Below, one piece after another: positions 38,501-48,589 of a stretch of DNA of 64,000 nt; the stretch's first letter is position 1; every line of letters starts with the position of its first letter. The stretch lies in contig OZ024740.1 of NCBI GenBank assembly GCA_964016885.1, positions 298,243,525-298,307,524 on the forward strand. The letters are read 5' to 3'. The stretch is from Eledone cirrhosa (Eukaryota; Mollusca; Cephalopoda; Octopoda; Eledonidae). The position numbers and the translations under genes were made by a program. A model generated the notes under the pieces. That model ran no database searches. It saw nothing but the letters and a program-made list of their open reading frames with translations, and was not told where the DNA came from.

Positions 38501-41500
38501 AAGTATCTTTTAATTTTGTGATTAATGTGACTTCTCCCTCTTTCAATTGTTTCATACAAATCAACAAGGAAGCATGTGTGTGGTAGAACAACCTATAGAA
38601 ATAGCTGTCAAATCTCCTTCCAGTTATACATTGTCATTATAATATAGTTGTGGATATACTATGAAAAAAAAGACAGGATGATCACAGGTGGAAAGCTTTT
38701 CGATCATAGGTCTTCTAGACCAGGACTGACTTCCACATCCACACAGACCTTGTTTAAACACACACATATTACACATTAGAAATAATAGCAAAATATCCTT
38801 AACCCTTTAGCATTTATATTACTCTATATATACTATTATATTTTCATGGTAAAGGCTTTACCTCAAATAATTATCTCACATAATGTCGAATCTATGAGAT
38901 TTTGATATTGTTTATTTTTAGAACGATCCCTTAACGTCAGTATGAACAGCTGGTTTCATCCGGTTTGAACAGAAGTCTGGCTGGATACGGCCAGTTTGAA
39001 TGCTAAATGGTTAATCCTTAAACAATGAAAGATAGTGTATCTCAGACTACAAAACACATGGCTTTCTTTTTTCAAAGTAGTGTGTTGTGATTTGAGCAAG
39101 ATCTGGCTACTGTTACATGTAAGTGAAGGATGTGCATAGGAACTTTCTCTTAAATACTATGAAGTACTCCAGCATGACCATACACCACTAGCTAGAACTG
39201 ATAAGATAGTAAAATTTTCAAAACTAAAACTTTTTTCCCCATTAAAATAATGTTTCTAGTTAAAAATAACTGGGTGGGGGTGGGTTGGATTTTATAAGTT
39301 CTAGTTAAGTCTATTTTATTTAATTGTTTAATGAAGTAAATATTCTTTGTGGTAGAAAAACGTAGGTTGAAATGTTTGTTTTCCAGCACCCCTACTAAAA
39401 TAATAGCATATGCCACTTGTTTTGATTTAACATTGTATATTTGCTAATCATCATCATCACCATTTTAAGTCCGTTCTTCCACGCTAGCATGAGTTAGACG
39501 GGTTGTCCTGTTGTGGGCAGTGTCTGGTCGGCTGACCTTGTCTTGCTCATACGGGTACTGATTCTGGCTAGATGCCCTTCCTAACACCAACCTCATTTAC
39601 AGTGAGTGCTGGGTGCTTTTTTCTGTAGCGCCTACATGACCACTTTACAGTGTGGCCTGTGTGCTTTTATCACCTCATCCCAGGTCTTCTTGGGTCTCCC
39701 CACTCCGCGGCTTCCATCGACTTCTAATCTCTTCAATAATAACACACACACACATTGACTCAAACATACATATGAAACTACATTAGCACATACACTAATA
39801 CACACCAACTCACACATACCAAACAATATGGACATACTGACCATCTGACCCTGGCACACACAAACCTATATGAATGCACATACATGCGCACAAGATTGGT
39901 AAGCCTGAGCTGGGCAGTGGGGTGAGCTCCTGCTAACCTACAAAAGGGCTCAAATAGATTGTGTTTATCACCTCTGCTGGCCAAATTCTCTCCCATGTGT
40001 GAAAGCGAGAGCTCGACACTGTAACTGATGCAATATCCTAAAGTGCATATACTTGCAACTGGGGACTGCTTGTGAAAGCAATCTCCTGAAGAAGCTCCAT
40101 TGAAATGAACTTACACTGTGAATTCCTTCAATGGAGCCAGCTCAACCCACGTCAGGTGAACGCCTCCCCAAGTGCAAGTAAGTGTATCACCAATCAGCTC
40201 AATCCTTATCCTGTCCTTCATAAGGTTCAGTTTCTTGAAGTCAGCTACACATATATATATCCACTGACATACAACAGCACACACACACACACAGAAAACT
40301 GAATTTGTTTTGTTCCTTGGTGTGTTGATTTTTCTTTAACCAGTGACCACCAGATTATCCTGTGGCCAGTTTCAGTGGCACCAAACGTATTGTGTTGACC
40401 ACAATGTCCTGGTTAGGAGGCAAGAATCCCTTCTTGGGTATTACCTACCTAGTCGTTGGTTGTATCTGTATTCTCCTGGGGGTTGTTCTTTTTATCATCC
40501 GCTTCAGATGTGGTAAGAGGTAAGTGTGTTATTAGCATTAGTTTATGAAGTTTATCCCAAAAGTAAGGGTACTGATGTTTTATTTAAATGTATGTTAAAT
40601 ATACATTAAATTACAAGTTATCTCCTTCAAAATACGACCCTTGGGAAGTTACACAGTGGTTCCAATGTTTTTTCCATAGATTGTAGCAGTACCAGAAGTT
40701 ATTTTCTGAGTGTCCTTAGCTCGATGGTTACAACTTTTTGTATGTTTTTCACAGTCTCAAAATGATGACCCTTCAACTTCAATTTCAACTTAGGGGAGAG
40801 ATAGAAATCACACAGAGCTAGGTCTGGGCTGTAGTGGGGATGTAGATGAGTGTGAATGTTTTTCTTTGCCAGAAATTCTCTAATTGAAAGTGCTTTGTGA
40901 GCAAGTGTGTTATTGTGGTGCAATACCCTATCTCCTGCTTTGCTGGACCTCTTTTCGAAATCGTTCCAAGACATCTTTGTAGAAGGTGTGATTAACTGTT
41001 GGTCTTAGAAGTAAAAATCTTTTGTGAACAATACCATGGCTGATGAAAAAAATGATAATCATCGTTTTGACCTTGGATCTGTTCATGCATGATTTCTTCG
41101 GACGAGGAGAACTTTTCATGTGCGACTCCTCACTTTGCAGTTTTGTTTCTGGATCATACTTGATCACATCTCCTTTATTACTTTATCCAAGAAATTTTGC
41201 CCCATTTCAAGTCTTTCTAGCAAATATATATATATAACCTTGATGCACATAAACTAGTGATTTCCAGAGGGTTACTTATAAGAAGGGACTGTCTGTTTTT
41301 CTGTGTGCCCTCCTGTTTGGGATACATATATATACACAAGAAATCCCAAAAGCCACCAAGTGGTTAAAATATAGTAACGTATCTTAAGTTAAGACTGATT
41401 ATTTCAATGTGCAATTAACCCCTGCTTATATAGTTCTAAATCTAATTTTGTGCAGTAAGTTTACATTTTGAACCATATATTACATGAGATTACATGGTAA

Positions 41501-41991
41501 ATAACAGTTAATAGCCATTATAAATGCTTCAAACTCAGAGACTATCAAACACTGGTCATGGCAGTTGCTTCTGTCAGCAGTTCTAAAACGTCCTTGACAT
41601 AGACCCTGATTTAAGATGAATTTAATTAAATGAATGCTTTGTGGTATTCGTTTCAGCTCTCTGCTATTTGAGATCAAATTCCGCTTTGCCTTTCATCCTT
41701 TCAAGGTCAATAAAAGAGTACCAGTCAAGTACTCGGCTCGATTCTTCCTCTATATCTCTTTCTCACTTTCATTCTCTCTGTTTTAAAAATGCCCTTGAAA
41801 TGCTATATGTCAATATGGCGTCCCTATGACACCATCGGGAGTTATGGGACCATACATATATATATACCATATATAATTAAAAGTTATTGAAATTTAGAAT
41901 TCCCTTTGTGACTTTTGGGTATACCCTGTATATATGGTGTCTCTAACTCTTCCCTCTTGTTTGCAGATCTCAAGAACTGAACTTAAGATGA
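26570..41991 (+). CDS. TMEM30A: TMEM30A / CDC50 family protein, P4-ATPase flippase beta subunit (8 coding exons)
   Basis: CDC50 proteins pair with P4-ATPases. They are needed for export of the flippase from the ER and for moving aminophospholipids to the cytosolic leaflet. Coding exons read here: 26570-26708, 30251-30384, 31374-31514, 35233-35431, 36372-36482, 37715-37942, 40354-40519 and 41967-41991. All junctions are GT/AG and the frame is continuous, giving 380 residues, or 354 if translation starts at the internal ATG at 26648; the human protein is 361. An in-frame TAA at 26546 precedes the first ATG. Seen: [13 protein letters not shown] before membrane segment 1 (about 63-90); a Cys-rich region with [12 protein letters not shown] and [70 protein letters not shown]; and membrane segment 2 (about 344-367). 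N-glycosylation sequons occur in NKT, NST, NET, NRS and NST. There is no close AATAAA after the stop; the nearest I saw is about 43062. Non-coding 5' exons cannot be excluded. Confidence 0.95.
27250..28377. other. TMEM30A intron 1, part without recognised elements
   Basis: AT-rich sequence with TATG/TATA tracts near 27475-27520 and 27800-27830 and a C-run near 27770. No exon-like sequence was recognised. Confidence 0.35.
28378..28497 (-). mobile_element. tRNA-derived SINE, reverse copy in TMEM30A intron 1
   Basis: AATTGTTTCTACTTTTGGCA, then TATCGACCCCGTAAGGATG and GTTAACCTTGGCGGG are the complement of the standard SINE body. Confidence 0.85.
28860..29081 (+). mobile_element. TTAA-bounded piggyBac-like MITE, copy 1
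   Basis: Bounded by TTAA on both sides, with inverted ends CCCTTTAGCATGTAAACC and GTAAATGCTAAAGGG. TTAA duplications and CCC-starting termini are typical of piggyBac. Sister copies lie at 36099, 38799 and 49382. Confidence 0.8.
29430..29890. repeat. LINE/SINE tails in both orientations, TMEM30A intron 1
   Basis: Around 29425-29520 is a reverse tail (CATCATCATCATTATTTAAT, AAGGGTTGCACAGGTTGTCA). At 29590-29660 and 29700-29890 are forward tails (AGCTAAGTACTGACTTGGTC, GGAAGGGCATCCAACTG, then (GAT)n). Confidence 0.65.
30650..31365. repeat. 29-bp tandem repeat in TMEM30A intron 2, split by a LINE tail
   Basis: Units such as ATAACATCTGTTGCAAGGAA plus AAGTTTTAG recur every 29 bp at about 31168-31365 and, more diverged, at 30650-30800. 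The array ends directly at the exon 3 acceptor (AG at 31372-31373). Between the blocks lies a LINE remnant. Confidence 0.85.
30800..31167 (+). mobile_element. LINE C-terminal remnant inside the intron 2 tandem repeat
   Basis: Broken frames resemble the LINE at 31786, with [12 protein letters not shown] and [14 protein letters not shown] stretches followed by CPTHASMEK and a (GAT)n tail. Several stops and frameshifts are present. Confidence 0.65.
31690..32765 (+). mobile_element. 5'-truncated LINE: reverse-transcriptase C-terminal ORF plus 3' UTR, TMEM30A intron 3
   Basis: An open frame at 31786-32364 (192 codons, no stop) begins inside the element with [11 protein letters not shown]. It continues through LHGSETWAL (about 63-71), [12 protein letters not shown] (about 120-131) and [11 protein letters not shown] (about 150-160). 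This is the conserved tail downstream of reverse transcriptase in jockey-like and related non-LTR elements. The catalytic RT domain is absent. The 3' UTR holds imperfect repeats of a GTAGGTGTCACGACAAAAA-type motif. It ends GGTTGGTGTTAGGAAGGGCA, CCATGCAAGCGTGG and (GAT)n. It is in sense with the host gene. The clade is not assigned. Confidence 0.85.
33142..33355 (+). mobile_element. TTAACTCTTAACATCCTG-family MITE, TMEM30A intron 3
   Basis: Runs from TAACTCTCACCTTCTAATGA to GATGTTAAGAATTAA, with ATTTAGCAGAAAATATCTAA and TTTACTAGTGGACAAATCAT inside. Confidence 0.8.
33364..33697 (+). mobile_element. Full-length tRNA-derived SINE with LINE-like tail, TMEM30A intron 3
   Basis: The head GGCTTAGTGGTTAGAGCATT (A box) and GTGAGTTCAATTCTCAG (B box) give a tRNA-like pol III promoter. 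The body holds GCAAGACACTTTATTTCACA. The tail is GTTGGTGTTAGGAAGGGCAT, CACCCTTGCAAGCAGGG, (GAT)n, shared with the LINE at 31690-32765. It is almost identical to the inverted copy at 37018-37339. Confidence 0.92.
33790..34085 (-). mobile_element. Degraded LINE coding fragment (antisense), TMEM30A intron 3
   Basis: On the minus strand the conceptual peptide includes [17 protein letters not shown] and [11 protein letters not shown]. This resembles the WxDVxxxDL tail that follows reverse transcriptase in several LINEs. The frame is broken. Confidence 0.6.
34195..34540. repeat. Repeat tails, TMEM30A intron 3
   Basis: Reverse LINE/SINE tail at 34200-34375 (CTAGCATGGGTTAGACAAGT, TTTACAGTGTGGGCTGGGTG). 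It is followed by a forward LINE remnant with [14 protein letters not shown] in one frame at about 34380-34450. Confidence 0.6.
34780..35012 (+). repeat. LINE 3' UTR-like repeats and (GAT)n tail, TMEM30A intron 3
   Basis: GGTGCCACAACAACAGAAGC motifs like those at 32460 and 36608, then AACTTTGCTAGCAGTGAAAG and a (GAT)n tail. Confidence 0.55.
35500..35790. repeat. Diverged tandem segments, TMEM30A intron 4
   Basis: Copies of TTTATCATGGCACCAGCACT-type sequence follow each other and match the better-defined array at 57040-57390. Confidence 0.5.
35884..36098 (+). mobile_element. TTAACTCTTAACATCCTG-family MITE, TMEM30A intron 4
   Basis: The start TAACTCTTAACATCCTGTAA is intact. The body has ATTTAGCAGGAAATATCTAA and TTTACTAGTGGACATG. 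A TTAA-bounded MITE abuts it on the right. Confidence 0.8.
36099..36312 (+). mobile_element. TTAA-bounded piggyBac-like MITE, copy 2, TMEM30A intron 4
   Basis: TTAACCCTTTAACATTTAAA at the left and GTAAATGTTAAAGGGTTAA at the right form exact inverted ends with TTAA on both sides. It ends about 60 bp before exon 5. Confidence 0.88.
36600..36760. repeat. Tandem repeat of about 50 bp, TMEM30A intron 5
   Basis: Three units of GGTGCCACAACAAAAAGCAC, CCAGTCCACA and GTGGTCATGTAGATGTC. The same motif occurs in the LINE 3' UTR at about 32460-32600. Confidence 0.65.
37018..37339 (-). mobile_element. Full-length tRNA-derived SINE, inverted copy in TMEM30A intron 5
   Basis: Reverse complement of the SINE at 33364-33697, starting with a (ATC)n tail and ending TAAGCCATGTGCCTCC. 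It differs mainly by a roughly 28-bp indel around TCCACTGCAAA and a few substitutions. Confidence 0.92.
37437..37650 (-). mobile_element. LINE coding fragment (antisense), TMEM30A intron 5
   Basis: Close match to 24640-24910 (TTGAGAGGGTCATGGAGG, CAACTGATCCGACTGGATCC). It ends about 65 bp before exon 6. Confidence 0.6.
37966..38196 (+). mobile_element. TTAACTCTTAACATCCTG-family MITE, TMEM30A intron 6
   Basis: Runs from TTTAATATCCTGTATTAATT to AAAGGATGTTAAGAGTTA and begins only about 24 bp after the exon 6 donor. Confidence 0.8.
38197..38400 (+). mobile_element. Retroelement tail fragment, TMEM30A intron 6
   Basis: Conceptual peptide [11 protein letters not shown] and [15 protein letters not shown] is a diverged relative of the C-terminus at 62855-63460 (FETFGGVEHLA, and LFQHFSLAITRGNA on the far side of the hAT-like insertion). 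Confidence 0.5.
38799..39014 (-). mobile_element. TTAA-bounded piggyBac-like MITE, copy 3 (inverted), TMEM30A intron 6
   Basis: Left end TTAACCCTTTAGCATTTATA and right end TTTGAATGCTAAATGGTTAA. The interior is the reverse complement of copies 1 and 2. Confidence 0.85.
39447..39730 (-). mobile_element. LINE tail, reverse copy, TMEM30A intron 6
   Basis: On the minus strand [17 protein letters not shown] (about 39663-39730) is followed by the repeated 3' UTR motif, AGGAAGGGCATC and a (GAT)n tail. This is the same order as the LINE at 31690-32765. Confidence 0.75.
40548..41235 (-). pseudogene. Broken mariner-like transposase in TMEM30A intron 7
   Basis: Two overlapping minus frames (41167-40928 and 40974-40699) together resemble the C-terminal two thirds of a mariner (DD34D) transposase: [20 protein letters not shown], then [20 protein letters not shown], then [18 protein letters not shown]. 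There is a frameshift between about 40930 and 40974. In the usual HHDNAPAH motif the second catalytic Asp is Asn here (HHNNTLAH). The final Asp (LCDFY) is kept. The DNA-binding N-terminus is missing. A TIR-like TTTATCCCAAAAGTAAGGGT sits at about 40551, roughly 30 bp after the exon 7 donor. Confidence 0.85.
41630..41880 (+). mobile_element. tRNA-derived SINE (long form), TMEM30A intron 7
   Basis: TTTGTGGTATTCGTTTCAGC, TTCAAGGTCAATAAAAGAGT, ACTCGGCTCGATTCTTCC and CCATCGGGAGTTATGGGACC. It ends about 90 bp before the last exon. Confidence 0.75.
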
Positions 41992-41999
41992 GTCACATA

Positions 42000-42630
42000 T
42001 CAACCAGAAGAGCTGACCAGGCATGCTGTCCACATAGTCACTTGAGTGACAGACAGCAATTTATGAACTGTGCATCTCTTTTACTTTGTAAACCTTAATA
42101 TTTGTTAACACTCATGTCTAAAGTATATTCATCTTTCTCTCTCTCTCTCTAATATATATTTTATATATATATAGACGTTAAACGATGATGATACAATGTA
42201 TGTATGTATGTATGTATATGTGTGTGTGTATAATGTATGTGTATATATATGTATATATATTAGAAATAGTCTGGGCCCGACGGCTGAACTCTTGCCGTTT
42301 GGACAGCTAATTCAGTTTTTGAAATGGCAAGAACTCACCCGTCAGGCCCTAACTCTTTCTAATATAGTCACACTCTACTATCCTAAGTATCGAGTACTCT
42401 GCTGAAAAATATAATAATAATAATAATAATGAAATATTGTGTACAGTGCTCAGGTGCACTACAACTCATCAAAAAGTGTATGTATAGTACATAGGGTAAT
42501 GTACAAACGTCAGGAAAATGAACAGTGCATGAGTCATAATATACACGTGTGCATGTGTATGGAAGGGGGTACATCAGGTGTAGTTTTGGCATATTTCGAG
42601 AAGCATGAGGGTTTTACTAGTTTAATCCTG

Positions 42631-42661
<31 letters not shown>

Positions 42662-42924
42662 TGAAAATAGAGAAATTAATGTAAGCAAAATGCCAACAAT
42701 AATTCAGACATAAGTGACTATACCATCAAGATAGAAACATTTTTAATGTAAGATGAGGGAAAAGTAATACAATCTTAATTTAAAACAAATCAAGAAGAAA
42801 AACATTATCCTCAGACTTTGTGTAAGTTGGGGAAAAAGCAGTACAATCTTAACTCAAAATAAAATCAAGAAGAAATACTTAACCTTCAATTTGAGGAAAA
42901 CTACAAATGCACTATGTATGTATG

Positions 42925-42971
<47 letters not shown>

Positions 42972-43978
42972 TTGCATATATGTATATATATATATGTGTG
43001 TGTGTGTGTGTATATATATTTAAAAAAGTGTCTGCAATGCTGATAACTTTAATAATAGTTGAATAAATTAAGCAACATTAACAGACATCTCTGTTCAGTC
43101 TTTTTTGTCTCCAGCAGTGCTTTCCTTGATTTACACAAATATTATTATAATTATCTGCATTGTGGCAAGAATGTTTTCAAATTTCAGGTTTCCCAATACT
43201 TCATAAATTAACCAATTATACATATATATATGCACACACACACATATATAGATATATATGCACACACATACGTGTTTGTGTGTAAATACTGAATATGTAT
43301 ATGGATGAAATATTTATTTATTCACATAGAGGTATGTAAGCAGATTTTTGTATATAAACATATAATTATATAATCTATTTATCTATGTCTGTTTGCCTAT
43401 CTACTAATAAAAATTCTGTATGTTTGGTATAGCAAGACCAAAAGAAGCATATATATTTACATATTTGCCATTGCATATTTAGGTGCGCGCACACACACAC
43501 ACACACACCTAGTTTCTTCTTGCTGGTCTCTTAAATCCTGCCATTAGTCTGATTTATTCCTGGGTTACTACACTTCCGTTTGCCATTAATGACAACACTG
43601 CAGAACCCATATCCATGTTTAGATTCTTTGAGTCCTTTTAGTTATCATAATTAAAACCTTTCATTACCATATTTTTAATAAAACAGACTGCCTATGATTT
43701 TTCAATAATTAAGAAGGATTTAGTAAAATAACTCATTATTTATCTTGTTTTTGGAGCATAACTAAACAAAAATTTTTGACATAAAATTATGATGGAAGTT
43801 TGTTGTTTTATTTAATAAATATAAACACTTTGAAATATACAGCTTTGTATCATAAAACCAGGGGTAGTTTAATATCATGAGAGTTAACTAGTTTAAACAT
43901 ATTTTAGATTTAATACTTTATACATGTGTGAACTGACACTTAAACATGTGTGCACACACATTCATAGGTTATTGTACA
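42000..43978. other. TMEM30A 3' flank: 3' UTR of unknown extent, microsatellites
   Basis: Contains TATG/TATA tracts (about 42165-42260, 42630-42662 and 42915-43018). Both strands show only short, low-complexity open frames. AATAAA at 43062-43067 is the first clear polyadenylation signal seen, but its use cannot be decided from sequence alone. Confidence 0.4.
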
Positions 43979-44219
43979 TACTCTTGGGTCCCAAATAATA
44001 GCTGTTGGGGTGCAATATGCGGGGGGGGGGGTTGTAATTGTATAGTTTATGTTCGTAAATATGGGATTTCTTGTAATGTTTTTTTTTAAATGTAAAATAA
44101 AATTATTATTAGATTCTCCAGCTGCTGTATCAATCGCAACAAAATTTAATAAACAGGGGGGTTGGAAAAGATCTGAAAAATTAATGAGGGGTGGGTGGGT
44201 TATTTTAGACCTGAGAGTA
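43979..44219. mobile_element. TACTCTYGGGTCCCAAATAAT-family MITE, shortened copy
   Basis: Starts TACTCTTGGGTCCCAAATAA and ends TTATTTTAGACCTGAGAGTA, inverted termini ending in TA. It is about 100 bp shorter than the copy at 61336. Confidence 0.85.
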
Positions 44220-44254
44220 AGCACTGTACCCGTTAACACCATTTTTATTAACAG

Positions 44255-44345
44255 AAGTGTCCAGGGGAAAGTCTTGTACTCTCAGTCGCTTCATGCCGCA
44301 GAAAACGGGATAATCACTGGCCTGATGAACCTCCAGGCTCGAGAC
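44255..44345 (+). mobile_element. SINE fragment
   Basis: GTCCAGGGGAAAGTCTTGTA and TCGCTTCATGCCGCAGAAAA match the body of the SINEs at 46193 and (reversed) 58160. Confidence 0.6.
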
Positions 44346-44544
44346 AGAAAAAGAAATACATAAACATATTGTGTGTGCCTTCATACATACCTCTATTATT
44401 AATCATGTTATATTAGTGCTATTGATAATTTTTGATAATGTACTTAAACATGTACATATAAATACATAAACAGAAATGTGTGTCTACACCCATATATTTG
44501 CACACACACATTGGCACAAAGACAATGTGTTCTGGTATTTTGAT

Positions 44545-44703
44545 GTAAATGTGGTTGGTGTTAGGAAGGGCATCCAGCTGTAGAAACCAAGCGAAAATCA
44601 GTTCTGTAGAGAAAGACATGGCTATCTGATCTGGCTTATCTCTCAACGGTAAAACTTGTCTAACCCTTGCTAGCATGGAAAAATGGATAGTGATAATGAT
44701 GAT
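44545..44703 (+). mobile_element. LINE/SINE 3' tail
   Basis: GTTGGTGTTAGGAAGGGCAT, CCAGCTGTAGAAACCAAGC, AACCCTTGCTAGCATGG and a GAT-rich end. Confidence 0.75.
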
Positions 44704-45007
44704 TAATATGGGTGTTGGTTTATTTTGACATGTAAATTTGATTGACTTGTAAATTCAGTTCTCAGTCAGCAGATTGTTTGTTGCCATTTTTGGACACAAT
44801 ACTTAATTCTATGTTGCCTTACAATGTGAAAACTTCTGCAGAACCTGTTACCTGTAATAATACATTGGTATTATAGCTATTTCTTTCTTATCAACTGAAC
44901 ACTAATGAAATCAGAATTAGTTAATCTGAAACAGCTTCTGCTCTTTAATCATGTCAGTGTTTTGTCTCTATACATATATAAATTTATTCAATTACTAATA
45001 TTTTCTG

Positions 45008-45218
45008 CTTAACTCTTTGCATCCTGTAAGATTTAGCAGAAAATATGTATCTAAAAATGGGTTTAATAGTTCAGACATTTATAGTGTCTTAACTAGTGGA
45101 CAGATCATTGTGAAAATTTGTAGTATTAGAATAAAGACATCATTTTTTAATGTGATGCGGTCATAGTAGTATTATACTTTTCAAGAATGTGGTTTCATGT
45201 TGTATAGGACAGAGTTAA
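45008..45218 (+). mobile_element. TTAACTCTTAACATCCTG-family MITE, full length
   Basis: TTAACTCTTTGCATCCTGTA at the left and GTATAGGACAGAGTTAA at the right. The body has ATTTAGCAGAAAATATGTAT and CTAGTGGACAGATCATTGTG. Confidence 0.82.
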
Positions 45219-45383
45219 TACATCATGTCCCAAACACACAACACTCTGAAAATTATACATTACAAAGTATTTATTGGCTATAATTAATCGAAGAATGAAA
45301 AGTAAATTTATACATTTATGGGTTAAGAAAAATGTTCTGCAGAAGGAAAACAATTGTAATGTTCAAAAGGGCAAGGTCCTTCA

Positions 45384-45472
45384 TCAGTGTCCACTTGTAA
45401 AGATACTATATATATATCTACGTTAACAAACCTGTTTTTAGACATTTTCTGCTAAATCATTACAGGATGTTA
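45384..45472 (-). mobile_element. TTAACTCTTAACATCCTG-family MITE, partial
   Basis: GTGTCCACTTGTAAAGATAC through CATTACAGGATGTTATA. Confidence 0.7.
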
Positions 45473-46192
45473 TATGTAAATGGTTTAAAAACAAATCAAA
45501 ACTTATTGTTTATTGATCATTTCATTGAAATTGATTGGTTTTGTTCAATGTTTGGTTATAAATAAAACAAGGTTTAGTTGTTTCTTGTTACCCTTATATT
45601 TATAACTGATACATGTATACATCATTGAGAAATATTTAAGTAGGGTGGACAATATTAAATCTTTGTCCATACCCATTGATTCAACATAACTCCTATGTTT
45701 ACACATCTTGTAAGTATTTATCTTTTGTTAAAGAGATATGGCTTTGCTTTGTTATTTTCTTCTTTTCTCTTCAAGTTTGTCAATCAGTTACACTTAATAT
45801 AGATCTAACTCTGATTCCCACTGCAAACTAAGAAAAATTTGACAGTATTTTACCATGATTACACGATTTGCACATTCACACAGGTGTCTTGTATTCAGAA
45901 AAGGACAAAAAAATTCTACATCACCTTGATTTCTGAAGAATTGGGATAGGGTGTAATAGGTACTAAGAACTTTCTCTGACAAAGATTGTTAACCTGTGAT
46001 AGATCCTAAACACACTGGATGTTTTGGCTATAGAATGTTGAAGAAACAACACTTACTTCACACAGCTTGCCACTGTGATATACAGGAACTATGAGAACTT
46101 AGTCTCCCATAATCTTTGGAAGAAAAGTAATGAAATACTTTAGGTATTTTATTCTCCTATAAAGCAACATTAGATCTGTGGATTAATGAAAC
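45473..46192. other. Unassigned intergenic DNA
   Basis: No coding exon, RNA gene or repeat family of this window was recognised. One short minus open frame at 45794-45982 has no recognisable domain. Confidence 0.35.
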
Positions 46193-46450
46193 AAAATCTT
46201 GGTGTGTGGCATAGTGGTAAGGGCGTTGGACTTACAATCATGTCATCTGTTCGATTCCTGGACTGGGTTGTGTTGTGTTCTTGAGCAAAACATTTAATTT
46301 CATATTGCTCCATTATACTCTGCTGAAAATGAGTACCAGCTGGAGCTTTAACCCTGCGATGGACTGGTGTCCTGTCCAGGGGAAGTCATGTATTGTTGCT
46401 TCATGCCACTAAACCAGGATAAGCACTAGTCTCACAAGCCTCCTTGCAGA
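46193..46450 (+). mobile_element. tRNA-derived SINE, second family
   Basis: Head GTGGCATAGTGGTAAGGGCG (A box) and CTGTTCGATTCCTGG (B box). The body GGACTGGTGTCCTGTCCAGG matches the inverted copy at 58160-58428. Confidence 0.85.
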
Positions 46451-46487
46451 AGACCTTGTCAAAATGCCTTGCAGTATATAATTGTCA

Positions 46488-47566
46488 CCTAGTAGGTTGA
46501 TTCCTGCCTTTCACCCTTTTGAGGTTCAGTAAAACAAGTATGAATTCAGTACTTGAGTTGACATGATTGATTGTTTTCTAACCCTTGTGCCAATGTTAGG
46601 AAATCATTATTTATTTAAGAACTCACCCATTCTCCTACTTTTCAAGATTTCTTTAAAAAACATTCCACTGTTCTTTGGGTTGTCTGAACACCTGTAGTGT
46701 TTGAATTATGAAATATATAGCAGTGGTGATCTTATTAGTCAACCACAACACTTATTGGTGTTGGGTATAGTGTTGCAGACCCTGAAGATGGTCAACATTT
46801 CTTAGTTATTGATGACAGAAGTTTGGTCAACTTCTGACTTTCTTTTTCTTTTTTTTATTTCATCCATAACTTTTATTGTATTTATTTCTTGAATATATAA
46901 TTAAATATAATTGTTACTAAATTTTTGAAATTTTTCCTTCATTATTATTACTTTGAATTGTTAATATCGCTAGTGTCAGGCAATATGTTTTGGAGCATAG
47001 AGCTATGTCGCTTTACATTCTGAGTTCAAATCCCACCAAGGTTAGCTTTGTCTTTCATCCTTAAAAAGTCGATAAAATAAAGTACCAGTAACGCACAGGG
47101 GTCGATTTTATCGACTTTCCCCGCCTCCCAAAATTGTTGGCCTTGTGCCTAATTCAAAAACCATTATTACTTAGCTGACAAGGTGGTAAGTTGGCAGTCA
47201 TTAAAACATTGAATCAAAATGCTTTGCAGCATTTAGTTGTCTACGTTCCAAGTTCAGATTTGCCTTTCATCCTTCTTGAGTTGATAAAAGTCAAGTCAAG
47301 TTACCCCTCTCCCCTACAAAAATTGCTGGCGTTCTGCCTAAATTAGAAACCATTATTACTTACCTTGTACTCTAGTTATACCTCCTAAAGTAGTAACATT
47401 ATAAAGAGGTCGGACGCCATGCTTTGACGTAGAGAGTTACGGCCCTTGCCATTCTGAGTTCAAATCCCGCCGAGGTTAACTTTGCCTTTCATCCTTACGG
47501 GGTCGATAAAATACAGTACCAGTAATTGCTGGCCTTGTGCCAAACGTAGAAACAATTATAAATCTA
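46488..47566 (+). mobile_element. Run of four tRNA-derived SINE copies
   Basis: Copies at about 46488-46612, 46990-47163, 47165-47365 and 47403-47566 all have the TTCAAATCCC/GTCGATAAAATA body and end in GGCCTTGTGCC- or GTAGAAACAATTAT-type tails. All are in plus orientation. Non-repeat sequence lies at 46613-46989. Confidence 0.8.
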
Positions 47567-47929
47567 AAGACTATTATCACCATTGGTTCATAAGTTCGAA
47601 TTAAGTGGAGTAGCATTTTTGTTTTACAAACCTCTGGATCTCAACATTAGGACAATCTTCCTCAAGACAGACAGTACTAGGTTATAATTTTGAACAGAGC
47701 TTATGTTGTGTTTTTAAGACACTTGATTCAATCCACTTAATTGTTGGTAGCAATTTGAGGCCCCCCATCAGTCACTAATGACCATGGTTTTGCACCTAGA
47801 AAGTTTCCTTCCGAGGCACAAACCCAGGCTAGGTTTAATTGTAGAAGACCAGCAGTCGCCCATGCATACCAGTCTCCCATCTCCACGATGTTATCCAAGG
47901 GAAAGGCAATGGCTGATACAGTCACAACT

Positions 47930-48072
47930 CATTTCTACAGCTGAGAGAACTGGAGTAATGAGAAATGAAGTGTCTTGCTGAAGGACATAATGCATCACTC
48001 GGTCTGAGATCAAACTCACAACCTCTCAATTGCAAGCCCAACGCTCTAACCACTAAGCCACGTGCCTTCACT
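47930..48072 (-). mobile_element. tRNA-derived SINE head, reverse copy
   Basis: AAGTGTCTTGCTGAAGGACA, TCTGAGATCAAACTCACAAC and CTCTAACCACTAAGCCACG are the complement of the 33364 SINE head. Confidence 0.8.
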
Positions 48073-48589
48073 ATTGGTAGCAATAGGAACCAGATAATCA
48101 GACATAGTTATTTGATATCAAGTTCCAGCAACAGAACAGCAACAAGCTTATCTGAAATGGATACACATACACTCAACCACATATTTCCACTGTCTTGTCA
48201 CAGTTTAACAATGTTCCAAAACAGAAAGAGCAGATTTGAGATAGCTAAAAGCAAGAATTTGTTCAGAATCTTTTTATACAAAACTAATAATTACACAAAA
48301 CAAACAAAATAAATAATTTATTTGTTAATAAAATCCAGCAGTTATGGACACCTGAGTAATATTGTTGATGTATGTGTTTAACTGTTCTGCTACATCTGCA
48401 TAAAAGATTAACTCTTGAAGTCCTTCAGCCAATGAGAGAGTCTCTACGTAGTCACTCGACCTGCTAAAATCCCACCCTGTTGGTTTTAAGGTAAGGTCAT
48501 ATTAGATAATGTAATCATACATACTCCTAACAAAAAAGGATGGATACTGCTGGAATGCCTTTGATCATAGGTCTGCCTTATCATCAAGG

